Shown here piece by piece: positions 7,962-17,189 of a stretch of DNA of 64,000 nucleotides (positions are counted from its first letter, which is position 1; the number at the start of each line of letters is the position of its first letter). Source of the DNA: Demequina flava (GTDB lineage: Bacteria > Actinomycetota > Actinomycetes > Actinomycetales > Demequinaceae); assembly GCF_000975035.1 (NCBI RefSeq), contig NZ_BBRA01000002.1:124001-188000 (forward strand), written 5' to 3'. The notes under the pieces are model-generated. The model was not told the origin of the DNA. It ran no database searches and saw only the letters and a list, made by a program, of their open reading frames with translations. A program made the translations under genes and the position numbers.

Positions 7962-9911
7962 ATGACGTTGACACCCGAAGCACCCCAGACGGTCTCATCG
8001 GAGCGACTCACGACGCTGGGCTCATCTCTTCGCCAGCACCTCGACGGCGCCTACGCGGCCGAGCGCTCAGTCGCGCGCGCCACGTTCCCGACTGACAGCA
8101 TGCTGCGCGATCCGGAGTGGGACGTTGAGCAGTCCCGCGAATGGACGTTGCAGCGTCTGATTGACCTTGAGAAGCACGGCTTCGGATCCGCAGGAGTGCC
8201 CGATGGGGCCGATGCTGTGCAGGACCCGCTCACCGCAGTCGTCACGTTCGAGACACTCGCGCACGCCGACCTCTCCGTCACCATCAAGTCGGGTGTGCAG
8301 TTCGGACTCTTCGGCGGCGCAGTCACGAATCTCGGTACAGCCTGGCACCACGAAGAGTTCCTTCCGAGCATCACCAATCTCACCCTGCTGGGCGGATTCG
8401 CGATGACGGAATTGGGACACGGCTCCGACGTGGCCAGTGTTGAAACAACGATCACCTACCTCCCTGAGAGCGACGAGTACGAGGTCCACTCGCCCTCGCC
8501 TGCGGCCACAAAGGCGTACATCGGCAACGCGGCCTCGCACGGAACGATGGCAGCCGTCTTCGGGCAGCTGATTGTCGGCGGCGAGAGCCAGGGAGTCCAC
8601 ACCATCTTGGTGCCCATTCGCGACGACAATGGCGCGGATCTCCCAGGTATCACCACCGGTGATCAAGGCCACAAGGGCGGACTCCTGGGCGTCGACAACG
8701 GCACAATCAGCTTTGACCACGTCCGTGTCCCGCGCCGGATGCTGCTTGACCGATACGGCGGAGTCACGGAAACCGGCGTGTACGAATCGTCGATCGATAA
8801 CGCCAACCGCCGCTTCTTCACGATGCTGGGCACACTCGTGCGTGGCCGAGTCTGTGTTGGGGGTGGAGCGGGCATTGCCGCGCGCCGCGGTCTGTCGATT
8901 GCAATCCGCCATGCGCTGAAGCGCCGCCAGTTCCCGGCGTCCGGGCGTCCTGATGGCGTGCTCCTGCTCGACTACCTCACCCATCAGCGCCGCCTGATGC
9001 CGCGCCTGGCGCGTTCCTACGCACTGGGCTTTGCGCAGAATGAACTCATCGAGGCCCTCGTCAAGGTTCAGGGCGGGGAGCCCTCCACCGAGGATGAGCA
9101 GCGAGAGCTCGAGACGCGTGCTGCCGGCATGAAGGCCGTCACCACATGGTTTGCGAACGACACGCTTCAGGAAGCTCGTGAGGCCTGCGGCGGCGCCGGC
9201 TACCTGAGCGAGAATCAACTCGTCGAGATCCGCCGAGATGTGGATATCTTCGCGACCTTCGAGGGCGACAACACTGTGCTGATGCAGCTGGTGGCGAAGG
9301 CCTTGCTCACCGACTACCGCAAGGAGTGGAGCGACCTCGACCGCAGCGGGGTAGTGCAAGCGACCGCCCGCGTTGCTGGTGAGCAGATGGCGGAAGCGAC
9401 CTCGGCGAACATCGTGCTTGACCGCCTGGCGTCTGCCGTCAGGCGCAAGCCGGAGGAAACCACCTTGGTGGACCGCCGCTGGCACGCGCTAATGTTTGAG
9501 GACCGCGCGCGCCACTCGCTTGAGTCACTTGCACGCCGCATGCGCGCGGCGTCGAAGGACAAGGGTGATCAGTTTGAGTCCTTCAACGCGATGGGCCCGC
9601 ACGTGCAGTTCGCCGCGCACGCGCACATGGAAAGCGTCATTCTCAAGGCCTTCATCGATGCCCTTGAGGAGTGCCAGGACCCCGATGTGAAGGACGTCCT
9701 GGAGCGCGTGTGTTCACTCTTTGCTCTGGGGTCCATCTACGAGGACCGTGCGTGGTTCATGGAGCACAACCGCATTAGCTCAGGACGCTCCAAGGCGCTC
9801 GAGCAGCAGATCGACTCGCTGTGCCGCGAACTGCGCCCACATGCACTGCCGTTGGTCGAGGGGCTCGGTATCCCCAAGAGCTGGCTCGGCGCCGCAATCA
9901 TCGACAACTGA
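7962..9911 (+). CDS. fadE5: acyl-CoA dehydrogenase, FadE5-like long form
   Basis: An FAD enzyme for the first step of beta-oxidation, 649 residues long, about 250 longer than short-chain dehydrogenases. The extra C-terminal domain is characteristic of the FadE5/ACOX-like group. Visible blocks are AMTELGHGSDVASVETT (FAD/substrate loop), TGDQGHKGGLLGVDNG, and ACGGAGYLSENQLVEIRRDVDI with FATFEGDNTVLMQLVAKALL, where the acid of FEGDN is expected to be the catalytic base region. A ribosome-binding site GAAGGA precedes the ATG. It is co-oriented with tetR, and the synteny with fadA2, fabG4 and htdX copies the Mycobacterium fadE5 neighbourhood. Confidence 0.93.
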   Translation: MTLTPEAPQTVSSERLTTLGSSLRQHLDGAYAAERSVARATFPTDSMLRDPEWDVEQSREWTLQRLIDLEKHGFGSAGVPDGADAVQDPLTAVVTFETLAHADLSVTIKSGVQFGLFGGAVTNLGTAWHHEEFLPSITNLTLLGGFAMTELGHGSDVASVETTITYLPESDEYEVHSPSPAATKAYIGNAASHGTMAAVFGQLIVGGESQGVHTILVPIRDDNGADLPGITTGDQGHKGGLLGVDNGTISFDHVRVPRRMLLDRYGGVTETGVYESSIDNANRRFFTMLGTLVRGRVCVGGGAGIAARRGLSIAIRHALKRRQFPASGRPDGVLLLDYLTHQRRLMPRLARSYALGFAQNELIEALVKVQGGEPSTEDEQRELETRAAGMKAVTTWFANDTLQEAREACGGAGYLSENQLVEIRRDVDIFATFEGDNTVLMQLVAKALLTDYRKEWSDLDRSGVVQATARVAGEQMAEATSANIVLDRLASAVRRKPEETTLVDRRWHALMFEDRARHSLESLARRMRAASKDKGDQFESFNAMGPHVQFAAHAHMESVILKAFIDALEECQDPDVKDVLERVCSLFALGSIYEDRAWFMEHNRISSGRSKALEQQIDSLCRELRPHALPLVEGLGIPKSWLGAAIIDN

Positions 9912-9919
9912 GTCCTGTT

Positions 9920-9960
9920 CGTCGGTGGCTGGCGAACAATGAACTCGCTGGCCACCGACG
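9920..9960. repeat. 10-bp inverted repeat between convergent genes (possible terminator)
   Basis: CGTCGGTGGC at 9920-9929 pairs perfectly with GCCACCGACG at 9951-9960, leaving a 21-base loop. It begins just after the fadE5-like stop codon and ends just before the convergent oxidoreductase stop. There is no T-run on either strand, so it would be a weak or Rho-assisted terminator at best. Confidence 0.45.
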
Positions 9961-9969
9961 CGCGTGGCC

Positions 9970-11097
9970 CTACGTTGCGCGTATCTTGCGCGGTGGGGTG
10001 GGAGGCCACGCGCCATCGTCGAGGTATTGCGCGGCGTCTCTGACGATCACGCGCGCACCCCGGTTTGCGCTGATCGTTGAGGCTTGCGGGCCGTAGCCCG
10101 CCAGGAAGATGCCTGGCGCGTCCTCCGCGTGCCCGTCTCGCACCCGCACGCCCTCGCTGGCGTCGATTCCCAGCGGCGCCAGCGCCCGCAGGTCCGCATG
10201 GAACCCAATCGCCCACACAATTGCGTCGAGCGGCATGAAGGTTCCGTCTTGAAGCACCGCGCCGTCGCGTACGAGGCGGCTGAACATCGGCTTCCGCACA
10301 AGGCTTCCTGAGTCCAGTAGGCGGCGCACGGGAGCCGTGAGCGGCGTGCCAGTGGTGGACACGATGCTGGGAAGCGGACGTCCTGCCTGAGCTGCTTCGT
10401 CCTGCATGCGGACGGATTCGCGGCCAAACTCTTGCGCGGGAGATCCGGCCACGTCGAGGTAGTCCACGGGCCGGCGCGTGAACCAGTGGACTGCATCCGC
10501 GTGGGGTGTGAGCTCGCGCACGAATCCGGTGGCTGAGGCACCTCCGCCCACCACCGCGACGCGCATTCCACGGAAATCCTCTGGCGCGCCGAATTCCGGC
10601 GTCGTGAGTTGGATCCCGTGGAAGTCCGGGGCTCCCGGATCTCTGGGCTGCCTCGGCGTGCGCCAGGTTCCGGTGGCCATAATCACGACCTGCGCCTGCA
10701 ACTGATCCACGGCGCCCACAGCGTGAACCAAAAAGTCGCCGCTGGGTTCTCGATCCACCCGCGTGACATCGACGGGGCGTGTCACCTTGAGGTCGTAGTG
10801 GGACTCATACGTTGCGTACCGTTCGCGCACGACCTCGGATGCCGGAATGTGGCGCGGTGCCTGCTCAAAGGTGACCCCGGCATCGGCCATACCCGGAAGG
10901 TCTGCCAACGCGTGAGCATCGGCGAATCGAAGTGAATCCCATCGATGTTGCCATGCGCCGCCGGCCGTCGGACCGGCGTCGACAATGAGGAAATCCTTGC
11001 CCGCAACAAGGTCGCGTTGGCGAAGGTGATAGCCCACCGACAGTCCTGCTTGACCTGCGCCGACCACCACGGTGGGATGCCGAGGGTAAGACGTCAT
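9970..11097 (-). CDS. FAD-dependent oxidoreductase, CzcO/flavin-monooxygenase type
   Basis: A 375-residue two-Rossmann flavoprotein. The first dinucleotide site is VVVGAGQAGLSVGYHL near the N-terminus, with AGPTAGGAWQHRWDSLR as the FAD-binding continuation. The second is VAVVGGGASATGFV near residue 170, the NAD(P)H site. A late ATG-like motif appears as IVWAIGFHADLRAL. It belongs to the group often annotated as putative flavoprotein CzcO or trimethylamine/Baeyer-Villiger-like monooxygenases. The substrate cannot be predicted. The gene is 9 bases upstream of nothing recognisable and follows the small membrane protein gene (10-base gap), so the two may be cotranscribed. Confidence 0.85.
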   Translation of the reverse strand: MTSYPRHPTVVVGAGQAGLSVGYHLRQRDLVAGKDFLIVDAGPTAGGAWQHRWDSLRFADAHALADLPGMADAGVTFEQAPRHIPASEVVRERYATYESHYDLKVTRPVDVTRVDREPSGDFLVHAVGAVDQLQAQVVIMATGTWRTPRQPRDPGAPDFHGIQLTTPEFGAPEDFRGMRVAVVGGGASATGFVRELTPHADAVHWFTRRPVDYLDVAGSPAQEFGRESVRMQDEAAQAGRPLPSIVSTTGTPLTAPVRRLLDSGSLVRKPMFSRLVRDGAVLQDGTFMPLDAIVWAIGFHADLRALAPLGIDASEGVRVRDGHAEDAPGIFLAGYGPQASTISANRGARVIVRDAAQYLDDGAWPPTPPRKIRAT

Positions 11098-11106
11098 GCG
11101 ACATTG

Positions 11107-11736
11107 TTACCGAGAAGCAGGCGTGGATGCGACCTCCGGCGCGTGGCGACGCATAAAGGTCGACGTGTGTAGCAGGCCTGCGCATGCCAATCCCACTACT
11201 GCGATGACCGAGACCGTTCCGGCGATTGCCGCGGGACCGCGTGCGGGGTCGAGGAAGGCGTAGGGCACCCAGCCGTCATAGGCGGCGCGGATGACAAGGT
11301 ACGCGCACCAGCCGCCCGGTACGGCGAGCACTGTCCACCAGGTGCGGATGGGCAAGCGGCGTCGTCGTCCAATGGTCATCCAGTCGGCAAACAGGAGTAT
11401 TGCTGCGCCGCCATGCAAGATTGCGTTGGCCCAAGGGACCTTCGGGATGGCGTGGTCGGCCAGGATCGCCCAGTAGACAATGCCCGCCACAGCCGTGTAG
11501 GTCGTCGCGTTCACCCGCAACGTGTCGATCCACCATTGATCAGGATGACGACTGGCCGCTGCGATCACTAGGGCGCCGATCCCTGTAAGCGCCGCCAGGG
11601 GAGTGAAGTAGCCGGGCATCTGGTCCCACGAGAAGCTTCCGAACGTGAGATCAGCCCAGGCCTGGACCGCCAGTGCCGCTGCGATGATGGCGGCAGCGAG
11701 GAGTCGCCAGATTCGGACATAAGCGCCTTTGCTCAT
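11107..11736 (-). CDS. Pr6Pr/FAR-17a-AIG1-like membrane protein
   Basis: A 209-residue integral membrane protein with six hydrophobic segments (near residues 8-27, 42-60, 78-95, 101-118, 132-150 and 170-190). The block WANAILHGGAAILLFADW has the single conserved His in a membrane helix seen in the AIG1/FAR-17a-like family, and TTYTAVAGIVYWAIL matches the Thr-containing helix before it. Eukaryotic members hydrolyse fatty-acid esters of hydroxy fatty acids with a Thr/His pair. The bacterial function is not established. A TAATAT element seven bases before the ATG suggests a leaderless transcript. Confidence 0.75.
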   Translation of the reverse strand: MSKGAYVRIWRLLAAAIIAAALAVQAWADLTFGSFSWDQMPGYFTPLAALTGIGALVIAAASRHPDQWWIDTLRVNATTYTAVAGIVYWAILADHAIPKVPWANAILHGGAAILLFADWMTIGRRRRLPIRTWWTVLAVPGGWCAYLVIRAAYDGWVPYAFLDPARGPAAIAGTVSVIAVVGLACAGLLHTSTFMRRHAPEVASTPASR

Positions 11737-11743
11737 GGCCTAC

Positions 11744-11749
11744 ATATTA
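11744..11749 (-). promoter_or_regulatory. -10 element of a leaderless promoter
   Basis: On the minus strand TAATAT at 11749-11744 is followed by seven bases and then the ATG of the Pr6Pr-like gene. No Shine-Dalgarno sequence is present in between. The -35 region is not recognisable. Confidence 0.5.
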
Positions 11750-11962
11750 CCCGTTCTTTACGTTCTCCCAGTCACTGCTTGGGTTTCGGGCGTGTCTGGG
11801 CATTTCGGACATGCTCGGTACGGGGCGATGCCGGGTGAGCTGACGTTCACGAGATTCGGTTGCCGTGTGGTGAGCGGGCACAATGTGTCACGTGACTTGT
11901 CGATATGCCCCCTTGACCGCGATGCCTCCGTGTATTGAAGCCCGTGAGATAGAGGTGCGCCG

Positions 11963-12577
11963 GTGAGCATCGTTGACCCGCCCATTGCGGAGAAGCACAG
12001 CCTATGGGAAGACGCACTAGCGCTGGTGACCGGCGCATTCGTCATGTCGTTCGGCCTGTTCTTGTTGGAGCAGATTGGGGGAGTGTCGGGTGGCCTGGCC
12101 GGCGTCGCGATTCTTCTGAGCTACTGGACCACGGCATCGTTCGGTCTGATCTACTTCATCATCAACCTGCCGTTCTACTGGCTCGCTGTGAAGCGCATGG
12201 GCTGGCCCTTCACGATCAAGACCCTCATCGCGGTCACCCTGGTGTCCGTTCTCACCGAGGTTCACGGTCTCTATCTCGACGTCGACGATGTCAATCCGCT
12301 CTACGGAGCGATCTTCGCGGGGCTTGCTATCGGCATCGGGATGCTGATGCTCTTCCGGCATGGCGCGTCCGGTGGTGGCTTCGGAATCCTCGCTGCCTTC
12401 GTCCAGGAGACCAAAGGCATACGCGCAGGCTACGTACAGGGCGCACTCGACCTCTGCGTCGTATTGGCAGCGTTGACGATCGTGCCGCTCGATATCCTGC
12501 TGTATTCGGTTATCGGGGCCGTCTTGCTGAACGGGATACTTGCTATCAATCACCGGCCCGGGCGGTACCTCGGCTAA
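11963..12577 (+). CDS. YitT-family membrane protein
   Basis: A 204-residue protein with five or six membrane helices, matching the N-terminal membrane part of the YitT family but lacking its usual cytoplasmic DUF2179 domain. Diagnostic stretches are GGVSGGLAGVAILLSYWT, the FIINLPFYWLAVKRMGW helix, GASGGGFGILAAF and a late GAVLLNGILAINHRPG. The role of YitT proteins is unknown (a transport function is often presumed). The GTG start at 11963 has GAGG upstream. A GTCACGTGAC palindrome at 11887-11896 lies in the upstream region and may be regulatory. Confidence 0.85.
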   Translation: MSIVDPPIAEKHSLWEDALALVTGAFVMSFGLFLLEQIGGVSGGLAGVAILLSYWTTASFGLIYFIINLPFYWLAVKRMGWPFTIKTLIAVTLVSVLTEVHGLYLDVDDVNPLYGAIFAGLAIGIGMLMLFRHGASGGGFGILAAFVQETKGIRAGYVQGALDLCVVLAALTIVPLDILLYSVIGAVLLNGILAINHRPGRYLG

Positions 12578-12679
12578 CGAGAGCGTCACCAATGCGACAT
12601 TGACGGCTTCAACAACATATGCTGGCTGGGCTCAGCGTCGAGTGCCGCCCTGTCGTCCCCAGCCGAATCGAGACACTCG

Positions 12680-13963
12680 ATGACCACCACGCCCGCACGC
12701 CTCTCACCGGGCCACGCGCGCCTCGCGCTCCTTGCACTTGCGCTCGGCGGGTTCGGGATCGGCACCACCGAGTTTGTGGCGATGGGCTTGCTGCCGGACA
12801 TCGCACGAGATCTGCTTCCAGACCTGTGGGCCAGTGACCAGGAAGCTGCTCTGGGTCAGGCTGGATGGGTCATTTCAGCGTATGCCGCTGGTGTCGTCGT
12901 CGGCGCTCCCACCATCGCCGCGTTCGCTGCCCGCTTTCCGCGTAAAGCGGTATTGCTCATCTTGGCGACTGCATTCACCCTCGGAACCGTGGCATCGGCC
13001 CTCGCTCCGACGTTTGAAACCGTCGTCGTGGCTCGATTCCTCGCGGGCCTTCCACACGGTGCCTACTTCGGGATCGCGGCGCTGGTCGCGGCGTCGCTCA
13101 TGGGCCCGGGAAAACGCGGCCAGGCCGTTGCCCTGGTGCTATCTGGCCTCACGATCGCCAACGTCGTCGGCGTCCCCCTCATCACGTTCCTGGGCCAGCA
13201 GGCAGGATGGCGCATCGGCTATCTCGCCGTCGCTGGAATCTTCGCCGCCACCACGCTCGCGATTGCATGGGCAGTGCCGCGCCAGGCCGGCGACCCGCAT
13301 GCCACCGTCCGCCGCGAACTGTCGGTCTTCGGTAAGCCCGCGGTGTGGTTTGCGCTGGCGACCGGCGCGATCGGCTTTGGTGGATTCTTCGCCGTTTACA
13401 CCTACGTCTCGCCCCTCGCGACAGGTGTCACTGGCACAAACGAGAGCTTCGTTCCCTTTGCCCTCGTGACGCTCGGCATCGGCATGACCGCCGGAAACTT
13501 TGCAGGTGGACGACTCGCTGACAGGGGAGCGCTCCGTGCCGTCTTTTGGCTGTTTGGCGCTCTCGCCGCGTCGCTCATCTTCCTGGCGTTGGCTGCCGGA
13601 CAGGTCTGGGGGCTCCTTGTGGGGCTGTTCCTGGTGGGCGCGGCCGCTGCGGCGCTGTCGCCGGCCATTCAGACCCGCCTGATGGACGTAGCAGGGGACA
13701 GCCAGACGATGGCCGCCGCGCTCAACCACTCCGCACTCAACCTTGGAAACTCCTTGGGCGCAATCCTCGGCGGTGCCGTCATTACGGCGGGATTCGGCTT
13801 CCTTGCTCCCACGTGGGTTGGCGTCGCGATGTGTGTGCCAGGTGTGTTGTTCGCTCTCGCTGGGTGGTTTGTGACGCGTCGCCAGGCGATCGGCCCAGGC
13901 GCTGTGCCCGGGGATTCGCCGGCGAATGCGGACAGCCCCGCGCTGTCCTCTGATCGAGGCTGA
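12680..13963 (+). CDS. MFS drug/sugar exporter (DHA1 family, AraJ/CmlR-like)
   Basis: A 427-residue major facilitator with twelve predicted helices. The first helix contains GGFGIGTTEFVAMGLLPDIA, a strong marker of the arabinose-efflux/chloramphenicol-resistance branch of DHA1 exporters. The loop 2-3 region is degenerate (RFPRKAVLL), and motif C-like LSGLTIANVVGVPLITFLG lies in helix 5. HSALNLGNSLGAILGG in helix 11 is also typical of this branch. Proton-driven export of a small molecule is expected, but the substrate is unknown. It lies 102 bases after the YitT-family gene and is probably transcribed separately. Confidence 0.92.
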   Translation: MTTTPARLSPGHARLALLALALGGFGIGTTEFVAMGLLPDIARDLLPDLWASDQEAALGQAGWVISAYAAGVVVGAPTIAAFAARFPRKAVLLILATAFTLGTVASALAPTFETVVVARFLAGLPHGAYFGIAALVAASLMGPGKRGQAVALVLSGLTIANVVGVPLITFLGQQAGWRIGYLAVAGIFAATTLAIAWAVPRQAGDPHATVRRELSVFGKPAVWFALATGAIGFGGFFAVYTYVSPLATGVTGTNESFVPFALVTLGIGMTAGNFAGGRLADRGALRAVFWLFGALAASLIFLALAAGQVWGLLVGLFLVGAAAAALSPAIQTRLMDVAGDSQTMAAALNHSALNLGNSLGAILGGAVITAGFGFLAPTWVGVAMCVPGVLFALAGWFVTRRQAIGPGAVPGDSPANADSPALSSDRG

Positions 13964-14063
13964 AACACATACCTTTCCGCCGGCTTGTGTCATCGGAGAG
14001 CCCTAGTTCTGTGTAGACTGTTCTCCGGTCCAAACACGACATTGAGTGTCTCACCTGGACCAT

Positions 14064-14137
<74 letters not shown>

Positions 14138-14148
14138 CCGATGATTGA

Positions 14149-14190
14149 GGGCCTTGGTCCGGGAGATTCTCCCGGACCAAGGCCCTTTTT
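14149..14190 (+). terminator. strong intrinsic terminator after tRNA-Pro
   Basis: The arm at 14149-14166 is a perfect reverse complement of 14168-14185, an 18-bp G+C-rich stem with a minimal loop, followed by five T at 14186-14190. It is the clearest intrinsic terminator in the window and serves the tRNA transcript. Confidence 0.95.
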
Positions 14191-14300
14191 CATGTGCAGA
14201 AGCCCTTGCTGTGATGCCGTCGCTACTACCGGCATCACGGATATCCTTATCCGCGCTTGCGCGTGGTGTGTTTCAGAAAGGCAGGGGATCTGTGACTCAC

Positions 14301-15863
14301 CTAGTCTGTGGTCGAATCCGTTTCCGCCTCTGCCACAATGCGATTCACCATGCCAGAGAACACGAGGCCGTGGAACGGCAGCATTGCGAGCCAGTACAGG
14401 CGCCCAGTGAGTCCTCGAGGGAAGAATACGGCGCGCTGTCGATATATTGCGCCGCTGCCGTGTGGCTCGACTCCCAGTTCGAGCCATGCTTTCCCAGGAA
14501 CTTTCATCTCCGCGCGGAGTCTCAAGAGACGTTCTTGGTCGGCGACCTCGACTCGCCAGACGTCGATTGCATCCCCGATACGCAACTGTCCGTAAGTGCG
14601 CCGGCCACGCTTTGAGCCGACTCCTCCGGCGACGCGGTCGAGCAGACCGCGCGTGGCCCACAACACGGAGGCCGAGTACCACCCCGTCGCACCCCCGATC
14701 TCTGTGAGCACGGCCCACACTGCTGGTGGGCTGGCGGTTGTCTCGCGACTGCGGGAATCTTGAAACACCGTGCGGCCAGCCCAATCGGGGTCGCTTGGCA
14801 TCGGGTCGCTCGGAACGCCGTGCAACCGCGTGTCTACCCAGCTCGTTTCGACGTCATCGATCTCGATACGCCCCAGTGCGAGTTCGACGGATTCGCGGTA
14901 TCCAGTCAGTCCCGCAGGCGGCTCGGGAATGAGGTCGTCGATGTCGTGGTCCTGCATCACGCATGAATGCAAGAGCGACTCCACCAAGGGACGGGCGATC
15001 TGCCGCGGCACTGGTGTGACAAGTCCTACCCAGTGACTGGCAAGCTTTGGCGTCATGACGGGGAGGGCCGCGATTCCACGCTTGGGCAGGCTGGCAACCG
15101 CCGCGTAGCCGTTCATCATTTCTGAGTACTGCAAGACGTCTGGTCCACCAATGTCGTACGCCCTATTGACCGAGTCGGTGACACGCGCCGCGGCCAGGAG
15201 GTAGTACACAACATCCCGCACGGAGATAGGTTGAATATTGTTGCGCACCCACTTGGGCGCAGGCATGACCGGCAAGACCTCGGTCAGGTGGCGAACCATT
15301 TCAAATGAGGCCGACCCTGAGCCAATGACGACGCCCGCACGCAACTCAATGGTGGGGGTTGCCGCGGCCAAGAGAATGTCTCCCACCTCCCTGCGAGACT
15401 CCAAGTGGGGTGACAGCTCTGCCTCTTCCGGATGCAAACCGCCGAGGTAGATAATTCTGTTCACGCTGTGCGCCGCGGCCGCCTTTGCGACGATCAACGC
15501 AATGGTGCGATCAAGGCGCCCGTAGTCTTTGCCGCTATGCATCGAGTGGACTAGGTAATACACGATGTCCACACCCTCCATCGCCGCGTCTACAGCGGCC
15601 GGGTCGGTCGCGTCTCCTTCGCATATCTCGACCTCGCCTGCCCAAGGCAACGCGGTGGCGCGAGCGGTGGCGCGCGTAAGGATCCGCACCCGGTATCCGC
15701 CATTGATGAGGCGCGGGACAAGCCTGCCTCCGATATATCCAGTCGCACCGAGGACGAGAACGCGCGGCGCCAGACCTTCGCGATCAGGGATTGCGTGCAA
15801 CGCAGGCTCAGACCCGAACGGGCGCGCCAGGTCGGAGGACTCATTGAAGTATGCAGTGGGCAT
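14301..15863 (-). CDS. SDR-type NAD(P)-binding protein with C-terminal DUF2867 domain
   Basis: A 520-residue two-domain protein. Residues about 30-330 form an atypical SDR: VLVLGATGYIGGRLVPRL is the dinucleotide-binding loop, followed by ICEGDATDP and DIVYYLVHSM. The canonical Tyr-x-x-x-Lys pair is not evident, so it may bind a nucleotide without classical dehydrogenase activity. From about residue 350 a DUF2867-type domain follows, with TTASPPAVWAVLTEIGGATGWY and a C-terminal hydrophobic segment (WLAMLPFHGLVFSGMVNRI). I chose the ATG at 15863, preceded by GGAGG at six bases, over the codon ten residues upstream. Such proteins are common in actinobacteria and have no settled role. Confidence 0.83.
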   Translation of the reverse strand: MPTAYFNESSDLARPFGSEPALHAIPDREGLAPRVLVLGATGYIGGRLVPRLINGGYRVRILTRATARATALPWAGEVEICEGDATDPAAVDAAMEGVDIVYYLVHSMHSGKDYGRLDRTIALIVAKAAAAHSVNRIIYLGGLHPEEAELSPHLESRREVGDILLAAATPTIELRAGVVIGSGSASFEMVRHLTEVLPVMPAPKWVRNNIQPISVRDVVYYLLAAARVTDSVNRAYDIGGPDVLQYSEMMNGYAAVASLPKRGIAALPVMTPKLASHWVGLVTPVPRQIARPLVESLLHSCVMQDHDIDDLIPEPPAGLTGYRESVELALGRIEIDDVETSWVDTRLHGVPSDPMPSDPDWAGRTVFQDSRSRETTASPPAVWAVLTEIGGATGWYSASVLWATRGLLDRVAGGVGSKRGRRTYGQLRIGDAIDVWRVEVADQERLLRLRAEMKVPGKAWLELGVEPHGSGAIYRQRAVFFPRGLTGRLYWLAMLPFHGLVFSGMVNRIVAEAETDSTTD

Positions 15864-16025
15864 GCCGTGCCTCCATAGGCTCAAGAACGTCACGCGGTTT
15901 CGTGGCTACGTCAACGTGCCTGCTTAGCCGGCCATTCCCTTGTGACACCTCCGGGAGATGCCTGAGATCGGCGGGGCCTCGACCTAAGACACCACGCACA
16001 CACGACCGGCGGCGACCTCGGGCAC

Positions 16026-16052
16026 GGGCTCGGGGTCGGGGTAGGGGTCGGG
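16026..16052 (+). repeat. G-tract cluster (possible G-quadruplex)
   Basis: Five runs of three or four G separated by two- or three-base spacers lie within 27 bases in the 213-base gap between the methyltransferase stop and the SDR-DUF2867 start. Both flanking genes run on the minus strand, so in RNA this would be C-rich. It lies just beyond the methyltransferase stop codon. Confidence 0.4.
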
Positions 16053-16076
16053 ATGAGCCACGATTGCGTGACGACG

Positions 16077-17189
16077 TTACGGACGTGTCGAGGCGGTGAT
16101 GGTGAATTTGGCGTTGCGGGCGACTTGCCGGGTGGGGCCTACTGTTCGTTCGAGCTGCTGGCGGTACTTCATCGCCGAGTTCCACACGCACCAGAGCTGA
16201 CCTCCGGGACGCAGAACTCTGGCCGCATCGGCGAACAGTCTGGGCGCTAATAGGTCGGTCACAGCTGCGCCCGAGTGGAACGGCGGGTTCAATGCGATAA
16301 CGGATGCGCTGGCGGAAGGCCGCGCGGAGAGCGCATCGTCACGGACGACCTCGGCGCGGTCCTGGACTCCGTTTGCTCGCATGGTTGCGCGTGCGGACTC
16401 GACCGCGACAGCCGACTGATCACATGCGTAGACATGCGCACTCGGGTTTCGCGTCGCCATCCACGCGCCGACGATTCCGGTCCCGCAGGCCAGGTCGATG
16501 AAAGGATCGTCTGCCGTCCCTCCGCGCGAGAGGTCAGTCGGGAGGTGCTCGAGCAAGAGACGAGTGCCGATGTCGAGCCGCGCACCCGCGAACGCACCGC
16601 CAAAGGCGCGAACCTCTATGCCCTCCACGTGCGCGGCGGCCGGAATTGGGTCGCGCCCGTCGTGGGGCTCGCGTGCAATGAGCACGCGGGACTTCTGGCG
16701 TGCGTGAGTCACGTCCACACGTCCAAAAAACTCGCTCAGCACAGTATTCATTGATACGGACATGTGCTTGAGGCGACCGCCGGCGAAGACAACTACCTCT
16801 GGATCTGCATGGGCAGCGATGAGGCCGGCAAAGTCGCGTAGCGCGTCAAGAGATCGAGGTAGGCGCAAGAGGACGACGCGCGCACCGCGGACGAGTTCGG
16901 CATTAAGCGGAAGAACTCGGAAGTGCTCGCCGAGATCGAGGTTGGCGGCATTCGATTCGAGAGCCCGCGAACCGGTGAGCGCATCGACATGCGTACGGAT
17001 ACCGGTGGCACCGGCATGCACTGCGCCGAGAGTGAGCGCGCCGTAAGCGTCCCCAATGACGACGAGGTCGCCGGCCGTGGCGGATCCACGCTGTGAGGCG
17101 GATTCATCCAAGACCAACCGGTCGGCCGCATCCACGGCGACAAGACCCGGCGCTTCGATGTCGGGCCAACGCCGCAGTTCTTCGAGCAT
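16077..17189 (-). CDS. class I methyltransferase, RsmC/RlmG-like
   Basis: A 370-residue protein with two Rossmann-like halves, as in RsmC and RlmG, which methylate guanine N2 in rRNA. The catalytic half has FIDLACGTGIVGAWMATRNP (SAM-binding motif I, near residue 225), DDALSARPSASASVIALNPP and the signature NPPFHSG of amino-methyltransferases. The N-terminal half keeps the fold but not the motif, and probably binds RNA. Which rRNA position it modifies cannot be decided. It is monocistronic and divergent from the SH3-like gene. Confidence 0.87.
   Translation of the reverse strand: MLEELRRWPDIEAPGLVAVDAADRLVLDESASQRGSATAGDLVVIGDAYGALTLGAVHAGATGIRTHVDALTGSRALESNAANLDLGEHFRVLPLNAELVRGARVVLLRLPRSLDALRDFAGLIAAHADPEVVVFAGGRLKHMSVSMNTVLSEFFGRVDVTHARQKSRVLIAREPHDGRDPIPAAAHVEGIEVRAFGGAFAGARLDIGTRLLLEHLPTDLSRGGTADDPFIDLACGTGIVGAWMATRNPSAHVYACDQSAVAVESARATMRANGVQDRAEVVRDDALSARPSASASVIALNPPFHSGAAVTDLLAPRLFADAARVLRPGGQLWCVWNSAMKYRQQLERTVGPTRQVARNAKFTITASTRP

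Noticed and set aside
7962-9911. Long antisense frames opposite the fadE5-like gene (for example 8067-9485)
   Set aside because: They arise from codon bias in a G+C-rich gene. The sense strand shows clear conserved motifs.
11887-11896. GTCACGTGAC palindrome before the YitT-family gene as an operator
   Set aside because: Ten bases of palindrome are common by chance at this G+C content, and no regulator gene is adjacent. Noted only in the gene entry.
11913-11938. TTGACC...TATTGA as a promoter for the YitT-family gene
   Set aside because: The spacer is only 14 bases, too short for a housekeeping promoter.
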